This document shows positions 29,699-39,157 of a DNA stretch of 64,000 nt, in pieces. This stretch comes from Streptomyces abyssomicinicus (GTDB lineage Bacteria; Actinomycetota; Actinomycetes; Streptomycetales; Streptomycetaceae): contig NZ_BBZI01000006.1 in assembly GCF_008974245.1 (NCBI RefSeq), positions 1,225,126-1,289,125 on the forward strand. The letters run 5' to 3'. The notes beneath the pieces are model-generated. The model was not told the origin of the DNA. It worked only from the letters and a program-made list of their open reading frames with translations, and did not search any database. The stretch's first letter is position 1. Each line of letters starts with the position of its first letter. The translations under genes and the position numbers were made by a program.

Positions 29699-32214
29699 GC
29701 TTCGGCCTCCTCGGCGGTACCGGGGGCCTCGGCGGCGAGGGTCGCCGGGCCGACACGGACCAGGGCGCCGGGCAGCGCACCGGTGTCGGAGGCGACGCCG
29801 CCCCCGGTGGAGTTGAGCGGCAGCCAGACCACCCGGTCCGGCATCGCGGTGACCGTCAGCGGCAGCACGACGCTGCCGGCCGGGCCGCTCACGGCGACCA
29901 GGTCGCCGTCCTTGACGCCGGCCTCGGCGGCGGTGGCGGCGGAGAGCCGCGCGGTCGCCGCGTGGCGGGTGCCGGCGAGGGCGTCGTCGCCCTGCTGGAG
30001 GACGCCCTGGTCGAGCAGGAGCCGGTGGCCGGCGAGGACCGCCTCGCCCGCGGCGGGGCGGGGCAGGTCGGCGGGGACGGCGGCCGGGCCCTCGGGGCGC
30101 TGCCCCTCCCAGGCGCCGAGCCGGTCGATCTCCGCGCGGGTGGTGCGCAGGTCGGGCAGGCCCAGGTGGCGGTCCATGGCGTCGGCCAGCATGTGCAGCA
30201 CCCTGCTGTCCGCGGGGTTGCGGCGGGTGGCCGACTGCTCGGGCTTCAGGGCCGCCTCGAACGGGCGGACCCGGCCCTCCCAGTTGACGAAGGCGCCGGC
30301 CTTCTCGGCGACCGCGGCCACCGGCAGCACCACGTCGGCGTGGTCGGTGACCTCGCTCGGCCGCAGTTCCAGCGAGACCAGGAAGCCCACCTCGGCGAGC
30401 GCCCGGCGGGCGAGGGCCGGGTCGGGCAGGTCGGCGACCTCGACGCCGGCGACCACCAGCGCCGCGAGGTCGCCCTCGGCCGCCGCGTCGAGGATGCGCG
30501 CGGTGTCACGGCCCGGCCGCTCCGGCAGGGCGGAGGTGCCCCAGGCGGCGGCCACCTCGCGGCGGGCCCGCGGGTCGTGGGCGGGGCGGCCGCCGGGCAG
30601 CAGCCCGGGCAGGGCGCCCGCCTCGATCGCGCCGCGCTCGCCGGCCCGGCGCGGGATCCACGCCAGCCGGGCCCCGGTGGCGGTGGCCACCCGGACGGCG
30701 GCGGTGAGCGCGCCGGGGACGGCGGCCAGCCGTTCGCCGACCAGGATCACCGCGCCCTCGGCACGCAGCGCCTCGGCCACCTGCGGGGCGTCGCCCTCCA
30801 GGCCGGTGCCGTCGGCGAGCGCCTCCAGCCAGGCGGTCTCGGTGCCCGGGGCGGCCGGCAGCAGGGTGCCGCCCGCCTTGGTGAGACCCCGGGTGGCGTG
30901 GCTCGCCAGCGAGAACACCTTCTGGCCGTGCTTGCGCCAGGCCTTGCGGAGCCGCAGGAAGACGCCGGGGGCCTCCTCCTCCGCCTCGAACCCGGCCAGC
31001 AGCACGGAGGGCGCCTGCTCAAGCGTCGTGTACGTCAGCCCCGTGCTGTCGATGCCGACACCGCGTCCGGCGACCCGCGAGGCGAGGAAGACGGACTCCT
31101 CGTCGCTGTGCGTCCGGGCCCGGAAGTCGATGTCGTTGGTGTCCAGGGCGATCCGGGCGAACTTGCTGTACGCGTAGGCGTCCTCGACGGTGAGCCGGCC
31201 GCCGGTGAGCACGCCGGCCCGGCCGCGCGCGGCGTTCAGCCCGCGGGCCGCGGCCTCCAGCGCCTCCGGCCAGGAGGCCGGCTCCAGCACGCCCTCGGCG
31301 TTGCGCACCAGCGGCGAGGCCAGACGGTCACGCTGCTGGGCGTAGCGGAAGGCGAAGCGGCCCTTGTCGCAGATCCATTCCTCGTTGACCTGCGGGTCGT
31401 CGGCGGCCAGCCGGCGCATCACCTTGCCGCGCCGGTGGTCGGTCCGGGTGGCGCAGCCGCCGGCGCAGTGCTCGCAGACCGAGGGGCTGGAGATCAGGTC
31501 GAACGGGCGGGCGCGGAATCGGTAGGCGGCCGAGGTGAGCGCGCCGACCGGGCAGATCTGGATGGTGTTGCCGGAGAAGTACGACTCGAACGGGTCGCCC
31601 TCGCCGGTGCCGACCTGCTGGAGCGCGCCGCGCTCGACCAGTTCGATCATCGGGTCGCCCGCGACCTGGTTGGAGAAGCGGGTGCAGCGGGCGCAGAGCA
31701 CGCAGCGTTCGCGGTCCAGCAGCACCTGGGTGGAGATCGGGACCGGCTTCTCGAAGGTGCGCTTGTGGCCCTCGAAGCGGGACTCGGCGTTGCCGTGCGA
31801 GACCGCCTGGTTCTGCAGCGGGCACTCGCCGCCCTTGTCGCAGACCGGGCAGTCCAGGGGGTGGTTGATGAGCAGCAGCTCCATCACCCCCTTCTGCGCC
31901 TTCTCGGCGACCGGGGAGGTCAGCTGCGTCTTCACCACCATGCCGTCGGTGCAGGTGATGGTGCAGGAGGCCATCGGCTTGCGCTGGCCCTCCACCTCGA
32001 CGATGCACTGGCGGCAGGCGCCGGCCGGGTCGAGGAGCGGGTGGTCGCAGAACCGGGGGATCTCGATGCCGAGCTCCTCGGCGGCCCGGATGACCAGGGT
32101 GCCCTTGGGCACGCTGATCTCCGCACCGTCGATGGTCAGCGTGACGAGGTCCTCCGGGGGCACGGCCCCGGCTCCTCGTCCGCCGCCGGAGGGAGCGCTG
32201 GTCGGCGCGGTCAT
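29695..32214 (-). CDS. nuoG: NADH-quinone oxidoreductase subunit G
   Basis: Large iron-sulfur subunit of the peripheral arm, 839 aa. In order: a [2Fe-2S] site ([20 protein letters not shown]), [16 protein letters not shown] for the following clusters, [13 protein letters not shown], and the N-terminal molybdopterin-like [4Fe-4S] motif [15 protein letters not shown]. The remaining part is a molybdopterin-oxidoreductase-like fold that has lost its cofactor in complex I. ATG 32214 overlaps the nuoF stop. Electrons pass from NuoF through here to NuoI and NuoB. Confidence 0.97.
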   Translation of the reverse strand: MTAPTSAPSGGGRGAGAVPPEDLVTLTIDGAEISVPKGTLVIRAAEELGIEIPRFCDHPLLDPAGACRQCIVEVEGQRKPMASCTITCTDGMVVKTQLTSPVAEKAQKGVMELLLINHPLDCPVCDKGGECPLQNQAVSHGNAESRFEGHKRTFEKPVPISTQVLLDRERCVLCARCTRFSNQVAGDPMIELVERGALQQVGTGEGDPFESYFSGNTIQICPVGALTSAAYRFRARPFDLISSPSVCEHCAGGCATRTDHRRGKVMRRLAADDPQVNEEWICDKGRFAFRYAQQRDRLASPLVRNAEGVLEPASWPEALEAAARGLNAARGRAGVLTGGRLTVEDAYAYSKFARIALDTNDIDFRARTHSDEESVFLASRVAGRGVGIDSTGLTYTTLEQAPSVLLAGFEAEEEAPGVFLRLRKAWRKHGQKVFSLASHATRGLTKAGGTLLPAAPGTETAWLEALADGTGLEGDAPQVAEALRAEGAVILVGERLAAVPGALTAAVRVATATGARLAWIPRRAGERGAIEAGALPGLLPGGRPAHDPRARREVAAAWGTSALPERPGRDTARILDAAAEGDLAALVVAGVEVADLPDPALARRALAEVGFLVSLELRPSEVTDHADVVLPVAAVAEKAGAFVNWEGRVRPFEAALKPEQSATRRNPADSRVLHMLADAMDRHLGLPDLRTTRAEIDRLGAWEGQRPEGPAAVPADLPRPAAGEAVLAGHRLLLDQGVLQQGDDALAGTRHAATARLSAATAAEAGVKDGDLVAVSGPAGSVVLPLTVTAMPDRVVWLPLNSTGGGVASDTGALPGALVRVGPATLAAEAPGTAEEAEA

Positions 32215-33563
32215 GCGTTCACCTCCAGGTGCTTGTCCGCCCAGAGGGTGGACTTCGCCGGGTCGAAGGGGCAGCCGCGTCCCCTGATGTGCTCCTCGTA
32301 CTCGTCGCGGAAGTACTTGAGGGAGGAGAAGATCGGCGAGGCTGCGCCGTCGCCGAGGGCGCAGAACGACTTGCCGTTGATGTTGTCGGCGATGTCGTTG
32401 AGCTTGTCGAGGTCGGCCATGACGCCCTTGCCCGCCTCGATGTCGCGCAGCAGCTGGACCAGCCAGTAGGTGCCCTCGCGGCAGGGGGTGCACTTGCCGC
32501 AGGACTCGTGCGCGTAGAACTCGGTCCAGCGGGTGACCGCGCGGACCACGCAGGTGGTCTCGTCGAAGCACTGGAGTGCCTTGGTGCCGAGCATGGAGCC
32601 GGCCTCGCCGACCCCCTCGTAGTCCAGCGGGACGTCGAGGTGCTCGTCGGTGAACATCGGGGTGGACGAGCCGCCGGGCGTCCAGAACTTCAGGCGGTGG
32701 CCCGCCCGCATGCCGCCGCTCATCTCGAGCAGCTGGCGCAGCGTGATGCCGAGCGGGGCCTCGAACTGGCCGGGGTTGGCCACGTGGCCGCTGAGCGAGT
32801 ACAGCGTGAAGCCCGGGGACTTCTCGCTGCCCATGGAGCGGAACCACTCCTTGCCGTGCTGCAGGATCGCGGGAACCGAGGCGATCGACTCCACGTTGTT
32901 CACCACGGTGGGGCATGCGTAGAGGCCGGCGACCGCGGGGAAGGGCGGGCGCAGCCTGGGCTGGCCGCGGCGTCCCTCCAGCGAGTCGAGCAGGGCGGTC
33001 TCCTCGCCGCAGATGTACGCGCCCGCGCCCGCGTGCACGGTGATGTCGAGGTCGAGGCCGCTGCCCAGCGCGTCCTTGCCGAGGTAGCCGGCCGCGTAGG
33101 CCTCGCGCACGGCGGAGTGCAGGCGCCGCAGCACGGGGACGACCTCGCCGCGCAGGTAGATGAAGGCGTGCGAGGAGCGGATCGCGTAGCAGGCGATGAT
33201 CATTCCCTCGATGAGGGAGTGCGGGTTGGCGTAGAGGAGGGGGATGTCCTTGCAGGTGCCGGGCTCCGACTCGTCGGCGTTGACGACGAGGTAGTGCGGC
33301 TTGCCGTCGCCCTGGGGGATGAACTGCCACTTCATCCCGGTGGGGAAGCCCGCGCCGCCCCGGCCGCGCAGGCCGGATTCCTTGACGTAGGCGATGACCT
33401 CGTCGGGCGTCATGGCCAGCGCCTTGCGCAGCCCCTGGTAGCCCTCGTGCCGCCGGTAGACGTCCAGGGTCCAGGAACGGTCCTCGTCCCAGAACGCCGA
33501 CAGCACGGGAGCGAGCAGCTTGTCCGGGCTCGTCTCGTTGAGTTCGCCGGTCGCCACGCTCAT
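32211..33563 (-). CDS. nuoF: NADH-quinone oxidoreductase subunit F
   Basis: NADH- and FMN-binding subunit where electrons enter, 450 aa. FMN/NADH sites are [16 protein letters not shown] and [15 protein letters not shown], and the [4Fe-4S] motif is [12 protein letters not shown] near the C-terminus. The ATG at 33563 shares one base with the nuoE stop; a GTG one codon earlier is equally placed. The second nuo cluster lacks a counterpart. Confidence 0.97.
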   Translation of the reverse strand: MSVATGELNETSPDKLLAPVLSAFWDEDRSWTLDVYRRHEGYQGLRKALAMTPDEVIAYVKESGLRGRGGAGFPTGMKWQFIPQGDGKPHYLVVNADESEPGTCKDIPLLYANPHSLIEGMIIACYAIRSSHAFIYLRGEVVPVLRRLHSAVREAYAAGYLGKDALGSGLDLDITVHAGAGAYICGEETALLDSLEGRRGQPRLRPPFPAVAGLYACPTVVNNVESIASVPAILQHGKEWFRSMGSEKSPGFTLYSLSGHVANPGQFEAPLGITLRQLLEMSGGMRAGHRLKFWTPGGSSTPMFTDEHLDVPLDYEGVGEAGSMLGTKALQCFDETTCVVRAVTRWTEFYAHESCGKCTPCREGTYWLVQLLRDIEAGKGVMADLDKLNDIADNINGKSFCALGDGAASPIFSSLKYFRDEYEEHIRGRGCPFDPAKSTLWADKHLEVNA

Positions 33564-34492
33564 CACTCCCCCTCCTCTTCTTCGGCAGAGCCGGCGGAAC
33601 CGGCCACGGGACCTGCCGGGTGGGCCGGGTCGGACGCCGAGGTGGTGCTCGGCGCGTCGTGCGAGCTGGGGTGGGACGCGGGCGAGGGGCCGGTGCGCGG
33701 CCCGTCGCCCCAGGAGGCGCCGTGCGACGGCTCCCCGCCCTGGCCCGCGGCGTCGCGCGGGTGGACGACGCGGGCGCCGAGCGGCTGGCCCTTGGCGAGG
33801 CGGAGCCCGAGCAGCGAGGCGGGTCCGGCGCTGCCGCCCGCCTCGACGGCGCCGGGGCGCTCGTCGGGGAAGCCGGCCAGGATGCGCGCCGTCTCCTTGA
33901 AGGTGCACAGCGGGGCGCCGCGGGTCGGCGTGACCGGGCGGCCCTCGATCAGGTCGTCGACCAGCTGCCGCGCGGCGGCCGGCGTCATGTTGTCGAAGAA
34001 CTCCCAGTTGACCATCACCACGGGGGCGAAGTCGCAGGCCGCGTTGCACTCGATGTGCTCCAGCGTGACCTTGCCGTCCGGCGTGGTGCCGTTGTTGCCG
34101 ACGCCCAGGTGCTGCTGGAGGTCCTCGAAGATGGCGTCGCCGCCCATCACCGCGCAGAGCGTGTTGGTGCAGACGCCCACCTGGTAGTCGCCGCTCGGCC
34201 GGCGCCGGTACATCGTGTAGAAGGTGGCGACGGCGGTGACCTCGGCGGTGGTGAGGTCCAGCGTCTCGGCGCAGAACCGCATGCCGGTGCGGGTGACGTG
34301 CCCCTCCTCCGACTGCACCAGGTGCAGCATCGGCAGCAGCGCGGACCGGGAGTCCGGGTAGCGGGCGATGATCTCGCGCGCGTCGGTCTCCAGCCGGGCC
34401 CGCACGTCCTGCGGGTAGTCCGGGGCGGGCAGTTCGGGCATGCCGAGACCGACGCCCTGGGAGGGTGTGCCCTGGGCAGGTGTGCTGGTCAC
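33563..34492 (-). CDS. nuoE: NADH-quinone oxidoreductase subunit E
   Basis: 24-kDa [2Fe-2S] subunit, 309 aa. The four cysteines are visible in [14 protein letters not shown] and [16 protein letters not shown]. The family domain ends near residue 195. The remaining 110 residues are Pro/Ser/Gly/His-rich and end in SAEEEEGE, a disordered tail well beyond the usual length. The GTG start overlaps the nuoD stop. Confidence 0.96.
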   Translation of the reverse strand: MTSTPAQGTPSQGVGLGMPELPAPDYPQDVRARLETDAREIIARYPDSRSALLPMLHLVQSEEGHVTRTGMRFCAETLDLTTAEVTAVATFYTMYRRRPSGDYQVGVCTNTLCAVMGGDAIFEDLQQHLGVGNNGTTPDGKVTLEHIECNAACDFAPVVMVNWEFFDNMTPAAARQLVDDLIEGRPVTPTRGAPLCTFKETARILAGFPDERPGAVEAGGSAGPASLLGLRLAKGQPLGARVVHPRDAAGQGGEPSHGASWGDGPRTGPSPASHPSSHDAPSTTSASDPAHPAGPVAGSAGSAEEEEGE

Positions 34493-35811
34493 CGGTCGAC
34501 GCCTCCCATCACGGGGTCGATGGACGCGACGGCGACGATGACGTCGGCCACCTGGCCGCCCTCACACATCGCCGCCATGGCCTGCAGGTTGGTGAAGGAC
34601 GGGTCGCGGAAGTGGACCCGGAAGGGGCGGGTTCCGCCGTCGGAGACGACGTGCACGCCCAGTTCGCCCTTGGGCGACTCGACCGCCGTGTAGGCCTGGC
34701 CGGGCGGGACCCGGAAGCCCTCGGTGACCAGCTTGAAGTGGTGGATCAGGGCCTCCATGGAGGTGCCCATGATCTTGCGGATGTGGTCGAGGGAGTTGCC
34801 GAGCCCGTCCGGGCCGAGCGCCAGCTGGGCCGGCCAGGCGATCTTCTTGTCGGCGACCATCACCGGGCCCGGCTTCAGCCGGTCCAGGCACTGCTCGACG
34901 ATGTGCAGCGACTGGCGCATCTCCTCCAGCCGGATCAGGAACCGGCCGTAGGAGTCACAGGTGTCGGCGGTCGGGACGTCGAAGTCGTACGTCTCGTAGT
35001 CGCAGTACGGCTGCGTCTTGCGCAGGTCGTGCGGGAGGCCGGTGGAGCGCAGGATCGGGCCGGTGGCGCCGAGCGCCATGCAGCCGGCCAGGTCGAGGTG
35101 GCCGACGTCCTCCATGCGGGCCTTGAAGATGGGGTTCCCGGTGGCGAGCTTGTCGTACTCCGTGAGGTTCTTCCGCAGCTTCTTGATCGCCTCGCGGATC
35201 TGGTCGACGGCGCCGGGCGGGAGGTCCTGGGCGAGCCCGCCGGGCCGGATGTACGCGTGGTTCATCCGCAGGCCGGTGATCAGCTCGTAGAGGTCCAGGA
35301 TGATCTCGCGGTCCCGGAATCCGTAGATCATGATCGTCGTGGAGCCGAGCTCCATGCCGCCGGTGGCGATGCACACCAGGTGGGAGGAGAGCCGGTTGAG
35401 CTCCATCAGCAGGACGCGGATGACCGTCGCCCGGTCGGGTACCTGGTCCTCGATGCCGAGGAGCTTCTCCACCGCGAGGCAGTAGGCCGTCTCGTTGAAG
35501 AAGGACGTCAGGTAGTCCATGCGGGTCACGAAGGTGGTGCCCTGCGTCCACGTCCGGTACTCGAGGTTCTTCTCGATGCCGGTGTGCAGGTAGCCGATGC
35601 CGCAGCGGGCCTCGGTGACGGTCTCGCCCTCGATCTCCAGGATCAGCCGGAGCACTCCGTGGGTGGACGGGTGCTGGGGACCCATGTTGACGACGATGCG
35701 CTCGTCGTCCGCCTTGGCGGCCGCCTCGACGACCTCGTCCCAGTCGCCTCCGGTGACCGTGTAGACCTTGCCCTCGGTGGTCTCGCGGGCTGTTGCCGAC
35801 TGCGTGCTCAT
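34489..35811 (-). CDS. nuoD: NADH-quinone oxidoreductase subunit D
   Basis: 49-kDa subunit forming the quinone pocket with NuoB, 440 aa. It carries [20 protein letters not shown] with the quinone-site histidine, [13 protein letters not shown], and the C-terminal [16 protein letters not shown]. It is the only nuoD in the window, so the second cluster would have to borrow it or use a gene elsewhere. Confidence 0.97.
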   Translation of the reverse strand: MSTQSATARETTEGKVYTVTGGDWDEVVEAAAKADDERIVVNMGPQHPSTHGVLRLILEIEGETVTEARCGIGYLHTGIEKNLEYRTWTQGTTFVTRMDYLTSFFNETAYCLAVEKLLGIEDQVPDRATVIRVLLMELNRLSSHLVCIATGGMELGSTTIMIYGFRDREIILDLYELITGLRMNHAYIRPGGLAQDLPPGAVDQIREAIKKLRKNLTEYDKLATGNPIFKARMEDVGHLDLAGCMALGATGPILRSTGLPHDLRKTQPYCDYETYDFDVPTADTCDSYGRFLIRLEEMRQSLHIVEQCLDRLKPGPVMVADKKIAWPAQLALGPDGLGNSLDHIRKIMGTSMEALIHHFKLVTEGFRVPPGQAYTAVESPKGELGVHVVSDGGTRPFRVHFRDPSFTNLQAMAAMCEGGQVADVIVAVASIDPVMGGVDR

Positions 35812-36560
35812 GAGTACGACCTCCGCTGGTCCGGAGCCGGGATCTGGGCGCCCTTGTACTCGACGGGGATGCCGCCGAGGGAATAGTCCTTGCGCTGCGG
35901 ATGGCCCTGCCAGTCGTCCGGCATCATGATCCGCGTCAGTGCCGGGTGGCCGTCGAAGACGATGCCGAAGAAGTCGTACGTCTCGCGCTCGTGCCAGTCG
36001 TTGGTCGGGTACACCGACACCAGCGAGGGGACCCGCGGGTCGCTGTCGGGCGCGCTGACCTCCAGGCGGATCAGCCGGTTGTGGGTGATCGACCGCAGGT
36101 GGACGACGGCGTGCAGCTCACGCCCCTTGTCGTTCGGGTAGTGCACGCCGCTGACCCCGGTGCACAGCTCGAAGCGCAGGGCCGGGTCGTCGCGCAGGGT
36201 GCGGGCCACCCGGAGCAGGTGCTCGCGCTCGATGTGGAAGGTGAGCTCGCCGCGGTCCACGACGGTGCGCTCGATCGCGTTCTCCGGCAGCAGGCCCTGC
36301 TCCTCCAGGGCGCCCTCCAGCTCGTCGGCGACCTCGTCGAACCACCCGCCGTAGGGCCGGGAGGACGGGCCGGGGAGCCGCACCGGGCGGACCAGCCCGC
36401 CGTAACCCGAGGTGTCGCCGCCGTTGTTCGCGCCGAACATGCCGCGCTGGACGCGGATCTCCTCGCCGTGGTCCCCCCGCTGTCCGGGGAGGTTGGAGGC
36501 GGAGAGGTCCTTCTCCGGGTTGGGCTCGCTGTTCAGGTCGGGTTCTTTGGCGTCGCTCAT
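35808..36560 (-). CDS. nuoC: NADH-quinone oxidoreductase subunit C
   Basis: 30-kDa peripheral subunit, 250 aa. The signature is [20 protein letters not shown], followed by [18 protein letters not shown] at the contact with NuoD. About 60 polar residues precede the domain. The ATG at 36560 overlaps the nuoB stop and has AGGAGG upstream. Unlike NuoC of the second cluster it has no repetitive tail. Confidence 0.96.
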   Translation of the reverse strand: MSDAKEPDLNSEPNPEKDLSASNLPGQRGDHGEEIRVQRGMFGANNGGDTSGYGGLVRPVRLPGPSSRPYGGWFDEVADELEGALEEQGLLPENAIERTVVDRGELTFHIEREHLLRVARTLRDDPALRFELCTGVSGVHYPNDKGRELHAVVHLRSITHNRLIRLEVSAPDSDPRVPSLVSVYPTNDWHERETYDFFGIVFDGHPALTRIMMPDDWQGHPQRKDYSLGGIPVEYKGAQIPAPDQRRSYS

Positions 36561-37111
36561 CGCAGGAGGCCCTTCATCTCGATGGTCGGCAGGGCCTTCA
36601 GCGCCGCCTCCTCCGCCTCCCGGGCCGCCTGCTCGGCGTTCACGCCGAGCTTGGAGGTGCGGACCTTCTCGTGGAGCTTGAGAATCGCGTCCATCAGCAT
36701 CTCCGGCCGCGGCGGGCAGCCGGGGAGATAGATGTCGACCGGCACGATGTGGTCGACGCCCTGCACGATCGCGTAGTTGTTGAACATCCCGCCCGACGAG
36801 GCGCAGACGCCCATGGAGATCACCCACTTGGGAGCGGGCATCTGGTCGTAGACCTGGCGCAGGACGGGCGCCATCTTCTGGCTCACCCGGCCCGCCACGA
36901 TCATCAGGTCGGCCTGGCGCGGTGATCCGCGGAAGACCTCCATGCCGAACCTCGCCAGGTCGTACCGGCCGGCGCCTGTCGTCATCATCTCGATGGCGCA
37001 GCACGCCAGGCCGAACGTGGCGGGGAACATGGATGACTTGCGCACCCAGCCCGCGGCCTGCTCGACGGTGGTCAGCAGGAATCCGCTCGGCAGCTTTTCC
37101 TCGAGTCCCAT
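36557..37111 (-). CDS. nuoB: NADH-quinone oxidoreductase subunit B
   Basis: Cluster N2 subunit, 184 aa. Ligand cysteines sit in [21 protein letters not shown] and [11 protein letters not shown]. It is followed by an Ala/Glu-rich C-terminal helix. It begins 35 bases after the nuoA stop, an unusually large gap for this tightly packed operon; a small hairpin lies in it. Confidence 0.97.
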   Translation of the reverse strand: MGLEEKLPSGFLLTTVEQAAGWVRKSSMFPATFGLACCAIEMMTTGAGRYDLARFGMEVFRGSPRQADLMIVAGRVSQKMAPVLRQVYDQMPAPKWVISMGVCASSGGMFNNYAIVQGVDHIVPVDIYLPGCPPRPEMLMDAILKLHEKVRTSKLGVNAEQAAREAEEAALKALPTIEMKGLLR

Positions 37112-37129
37112 GTCTCTCTCAGCCCCTCA

Positions 37130-37144
37130 GGCCCCTTGGGGGCC
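37130..37144 (-). other. Intercistronic hairpin between nuoA and nuoB
   Basis: GGCCCC-TTG-GGGGCC on the plus strand, so the mRNA folds a 6-bp GC-only hairpin just after the nuoA stop and about 19 bases before the nuoB start. It could stabilise or punctuate the message. There is no U-tract, so full termination is unlikely. Confidence 0.45.
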
Positions 37145-37146
37145 TC

Positions 37147-37506
37147 TCAGTCCCAGTCCAGGCCGCCGCGCCGCCACACGTAGGCGTACGCGACGAAGAC
37201 GGTGAGCACGAAGAGCAGCATCTCGACGAGCCCGAAGATCCCCAGGGCGTCGAAGGTGACCGCCCACGGGTAGAGGAAGACGATCTCGATGTCGAAGATG
37301 ATGAAGAGCATCGCCGTCAGGTAGTACTTGATGGGGAATCGCCCACCGCCGGCCGGTTGAGGGGTCGGCTCGATACCGCACTCGTACGCCTCGAGCTTCG
37401 CTCGGTTGTAGCGCTTTGGACCGACCAGCGTGGCCATGACCACGGAGAAGATCGCAAAGCCTGCCCCGAGGGCTCCCAGTACGAGGATGGGCGCATACGC
37501 GTTCAC
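37147..37506 (-). CDS. nuoA: NADH-quinone oxidoreductase subunit A
   Basis: First gene of the main complex I operon, 119 aa, three helices. It has the NuoA motif LEAYECGIEPTPQPAGGGRF and FIIFDIEIVFLYPWAVTF. The GTG start (37504-37506) has a weak AGGAG-type site upstream. Transcription should start more than 100 bases upstream, at or near the Rex-like operator. Confidence 0.97.
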   Translation of the reverse strand: MNAYAPILVLGALGAGFAIFSVVMATLVGPKRYNRAKLEAYECGIEPTPQPAGGGRFPIKYYLTAMLFIIFDIEIVFLYPWAVTFDALGIFGLVEMLLFVLTVFVAYAYVWRRGGLDWD

Positions 37507-37618
37507 CGCTCCTCGCTCCTCTCAGTCGGCACTGACTGCTGGCGATTGCACACCGGATCCGCCTCCTGCCTCTCGGTGCTCGCTCGGTGCTCGCTCGGCG
37601 CTCGTGAAGATCGAGAAC

Positions 37619-37636
37619 ATGTGAAGCAGGTCACAA
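37619..37636. promoter_or_regulatory. Rex operator-like palindrome upstream of nuoA
   Basis: ATGTGAAGCAGGTCACAA matches the actinobacterial Rex consensus TTGTGAANNNNTTCACAA at all but two defined positions, one in each half. It lies 113-130 bases before the nuoA start. Rex is the NADH/NAD-sensing repressor of respiratory genes in Streptomyces, so the target makes sense. Confidence 0.72.
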
Positions 37637-37651
37637 GCCCGGTAGCTCCGC

Positions 37652-37681
37652 ATCTTATGCCTGGTGGTCTGTGATCTGCGA
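37652..37681 (-). promoter_or_regulatory. Candidate nuoA promoter
   Basis: Minus-strand TCGCAG (37676-37681) and TAAGAT (37652-37657) are 18 bases apart. A start near 37645 would place the Rex-like site at about +9 to +26, a position suited to repression. The -35 is poor. Confidence 0.4.
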
Positions 37682-38254
37682 CACGCGATACGAGACGGTC
37701 TTTGTGATCTCTGCCACCCGGACGGCGATCAACGGGTGGGAACGGCTTGGATCTTGACGCTGCACGTACACAACTGATCACACAAAGCGACAAGTTGCCA
37801 CGTACGCCCAGGCCAGAGGGCGCGTCTCTATATCAAGAGTCTTCCCGTGCAAGCAAATTCGCGGCAGTGGTTGATCATTGATATAAGCGCCCGCTTCCTC
37901 CGTCGGCGACGAAAAACGTCGCACGCCGGTGTCCGGAAACCGCCCCGCGGCGTGTGCACGCGTTCACGAGCGACACAGGAAGATCACAACAGTGACCTCG
38001 CCGTGACCTCCGCCACATCGGACCACCGCCGGAACCCCTTCGAGTTGGCGAACTCGTGCACGGATGGTAAGCGTGGGCAAATCGGGCGTACCGCTGGAAG
38101 TCCATGCTCACAGCCCCGTGACCGCGTGCCCGTTTTAACCCTTTGGCACGCTATGCCCGTTCCGGGAGGGAGACTTCGGGGACGACGGGCGCCAAATGTG
38201 GCGGACGGCACGATTGTTGAAGGGAGGGACGATCCCCTGGTAGGTCTGGTTGCC
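37682..38254. other. Regulatory region between nuoA and the NlpC/P60 gene
   Basis: 573 bases with no supportable gene. It is the least GC-rich stretch of the window around 37740-37900 (for example TTGATCATTGATATAAGC). A perfect hairpin CGAGTT-GGCG-AACTCG lies at 38041-38056. Long plus-strand open frames here lack ribosome sites and conserved sequence. The c-di-AMP aptamer blocks found at 19517-19700 are absent. Confidence 0.55.
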
Positions 38255-39058
38255 ATGTCCCAGACCGCTCACATACGCAGCCACCGGAAGCCCCGCCGCA
38301 GCGCATCGAAGATCGCGATGCGGGCCGGAGTCGCCGGTGGCGTTCTCAGCACCCTGGCCGTGGCCGGCGCCTCGGGTACGGCGACTGCGGCCGAGCCCGT
38401 GACGCAGACGCTGGAACTGCCCACGCTCACGGCCGACCTGACGGCCGAGGCCGCCCTCTCCGCGGAGGCCACCGCGTCGGCCGCCGCCACCTATGAGCTC
38501 CAGGCGGAACGCGACGCCGCCGCCGAGCGCGCCGCCGACCTGGCCGAGCGCAACCTCAAGAAGGCCAAGGCCGAGGCCGAGGCCAAGGAGGAGGCCGAGG
38601 AGAAGGCCGCCCGCGAGGCCGCCGAGCGCGCCTCCCGCGACTCCGCCCGGGAGACCCTCTCCACCGCCTCCGCGAGCTCCTCCTCCGCCTCCACGGCCGT
38701 CAGCGGTTCCGCCGCCGCCGTGGTCGCCTTCGCCAAGGCCCAGGTCGGCGACGCCTACGTCTCCGGCGCCACCGGCCCCAACGCCTGGGACTGCTCCGGC
38801 CTGGTGCAGGCCGCCTACAAGCAGGCGGGCGTCAGCCTGCCGCGCGTCTCCCAGAACCAGTCCGTGGCCGGCACCCAGGTCTCGCTGAGCAACCTCCTGC
38901 CGGGCGACATCCTGTACTGGGGTGGCGCGGGCAGCGCGTACCACGTGGCCATCTACGTGGGCGGCGGGCAGTTCGTCGGCGCGCAGAACTCCGGCACCGG
39001 CGTCGTGCAGGCGTCCCTGGACTACGACCCGCCGTCCGGCGCGGTCCGCGTCCTCTGA
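38255..39058 (+). CDS. Secreted NlpC/P60 endopeptidase
   Basis: Cell-wall peptide hydrolase, 267 aa. The N-terminus is a long twin-arginine-like or Sec signal (RKPRRSASK then a hydrophobic helix, ending near AATAAE at 45-47). Residues 80-130 form a charged Ala/Glu/Lys coiled coil, then a Ser-rich linker. The C-terminal NlpC/P60 domain has Cys180 in NAWDCSGLVQAAYKQAG and His230 in SAYHVAIYVGGG. The ATG at 38255 lacks a good ribosome site; a GAAGGGAGGG lies about 27 bases upstream, so the true start could be an upstream alternative codon. It stands in its own transcription unit with a strong terminator. Confidence 0.9.
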   Translation: MSQTAHIRSHRKPRRSASKIAMRAGVAGGVLSTLAVAGASGTATAAEPVTQTLELPTLTADLTAEAALSAEATASAAATYELQAERDAAAERAADLAERNLKKAKAEAEAKEEAEEKAAREAAERASRDSARETLSTASASSSSASTAVSGSAAAVVAFAKAQVGDAYVSGATGPNAWDCSGLVQAAYKQAGVSLPRVSQNQSVAGTQVSLSNLLPGDILYWGGAGSAYHVAIYVGGGQFVGAQNSGTGVVQASLDYDPPSGAVRVL

Positions 39059-39083
39059 CGTCACCCACCAGCGACACACACGG

Positions 39084-39117
39084 CGAAGGGCCGCAGCCTC
39101 GGGGCTGCGGCCCTTCG
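39084..39117 (+). terminator. Terminator of the NlpC/P60 gene
   Basis: CGAAGGGCCGCAGCC pairs with GGCTGCGGCCCTTCG over 15 bases around a TCGG tetraloop, followed by TTT. It also lies 41 bases past the end of the convergent gene at 39158, so it may serve both. Confidence 0.92.
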
Positions 39118-39157
39118 TTTCGTCCGGGAGCGGTGTGCCCTCCCGGGGAGCGGCGGA

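Noticed and set aside
28121..31177. 1018-codon open frame opposite nuoH and nuoG
   Set aside because: Antisense shadow of conserved complex I genes; no ribosome site or domain.
37847..38254. Upstream extension of the NlpC/P60 frame by about 136 codons
   Set aside because: The extra sequence has no signal peptide or domain; the signal peptide begins only after ATG 38255, so the extension would block export.
37900..38254. Second c-di-AMP riboswitch before the NlpC/P60 gene
   Set aside because: Wall-hydrolase genes often carry one, but none of the conserved blocks seen at 19517-19700 occurs here.
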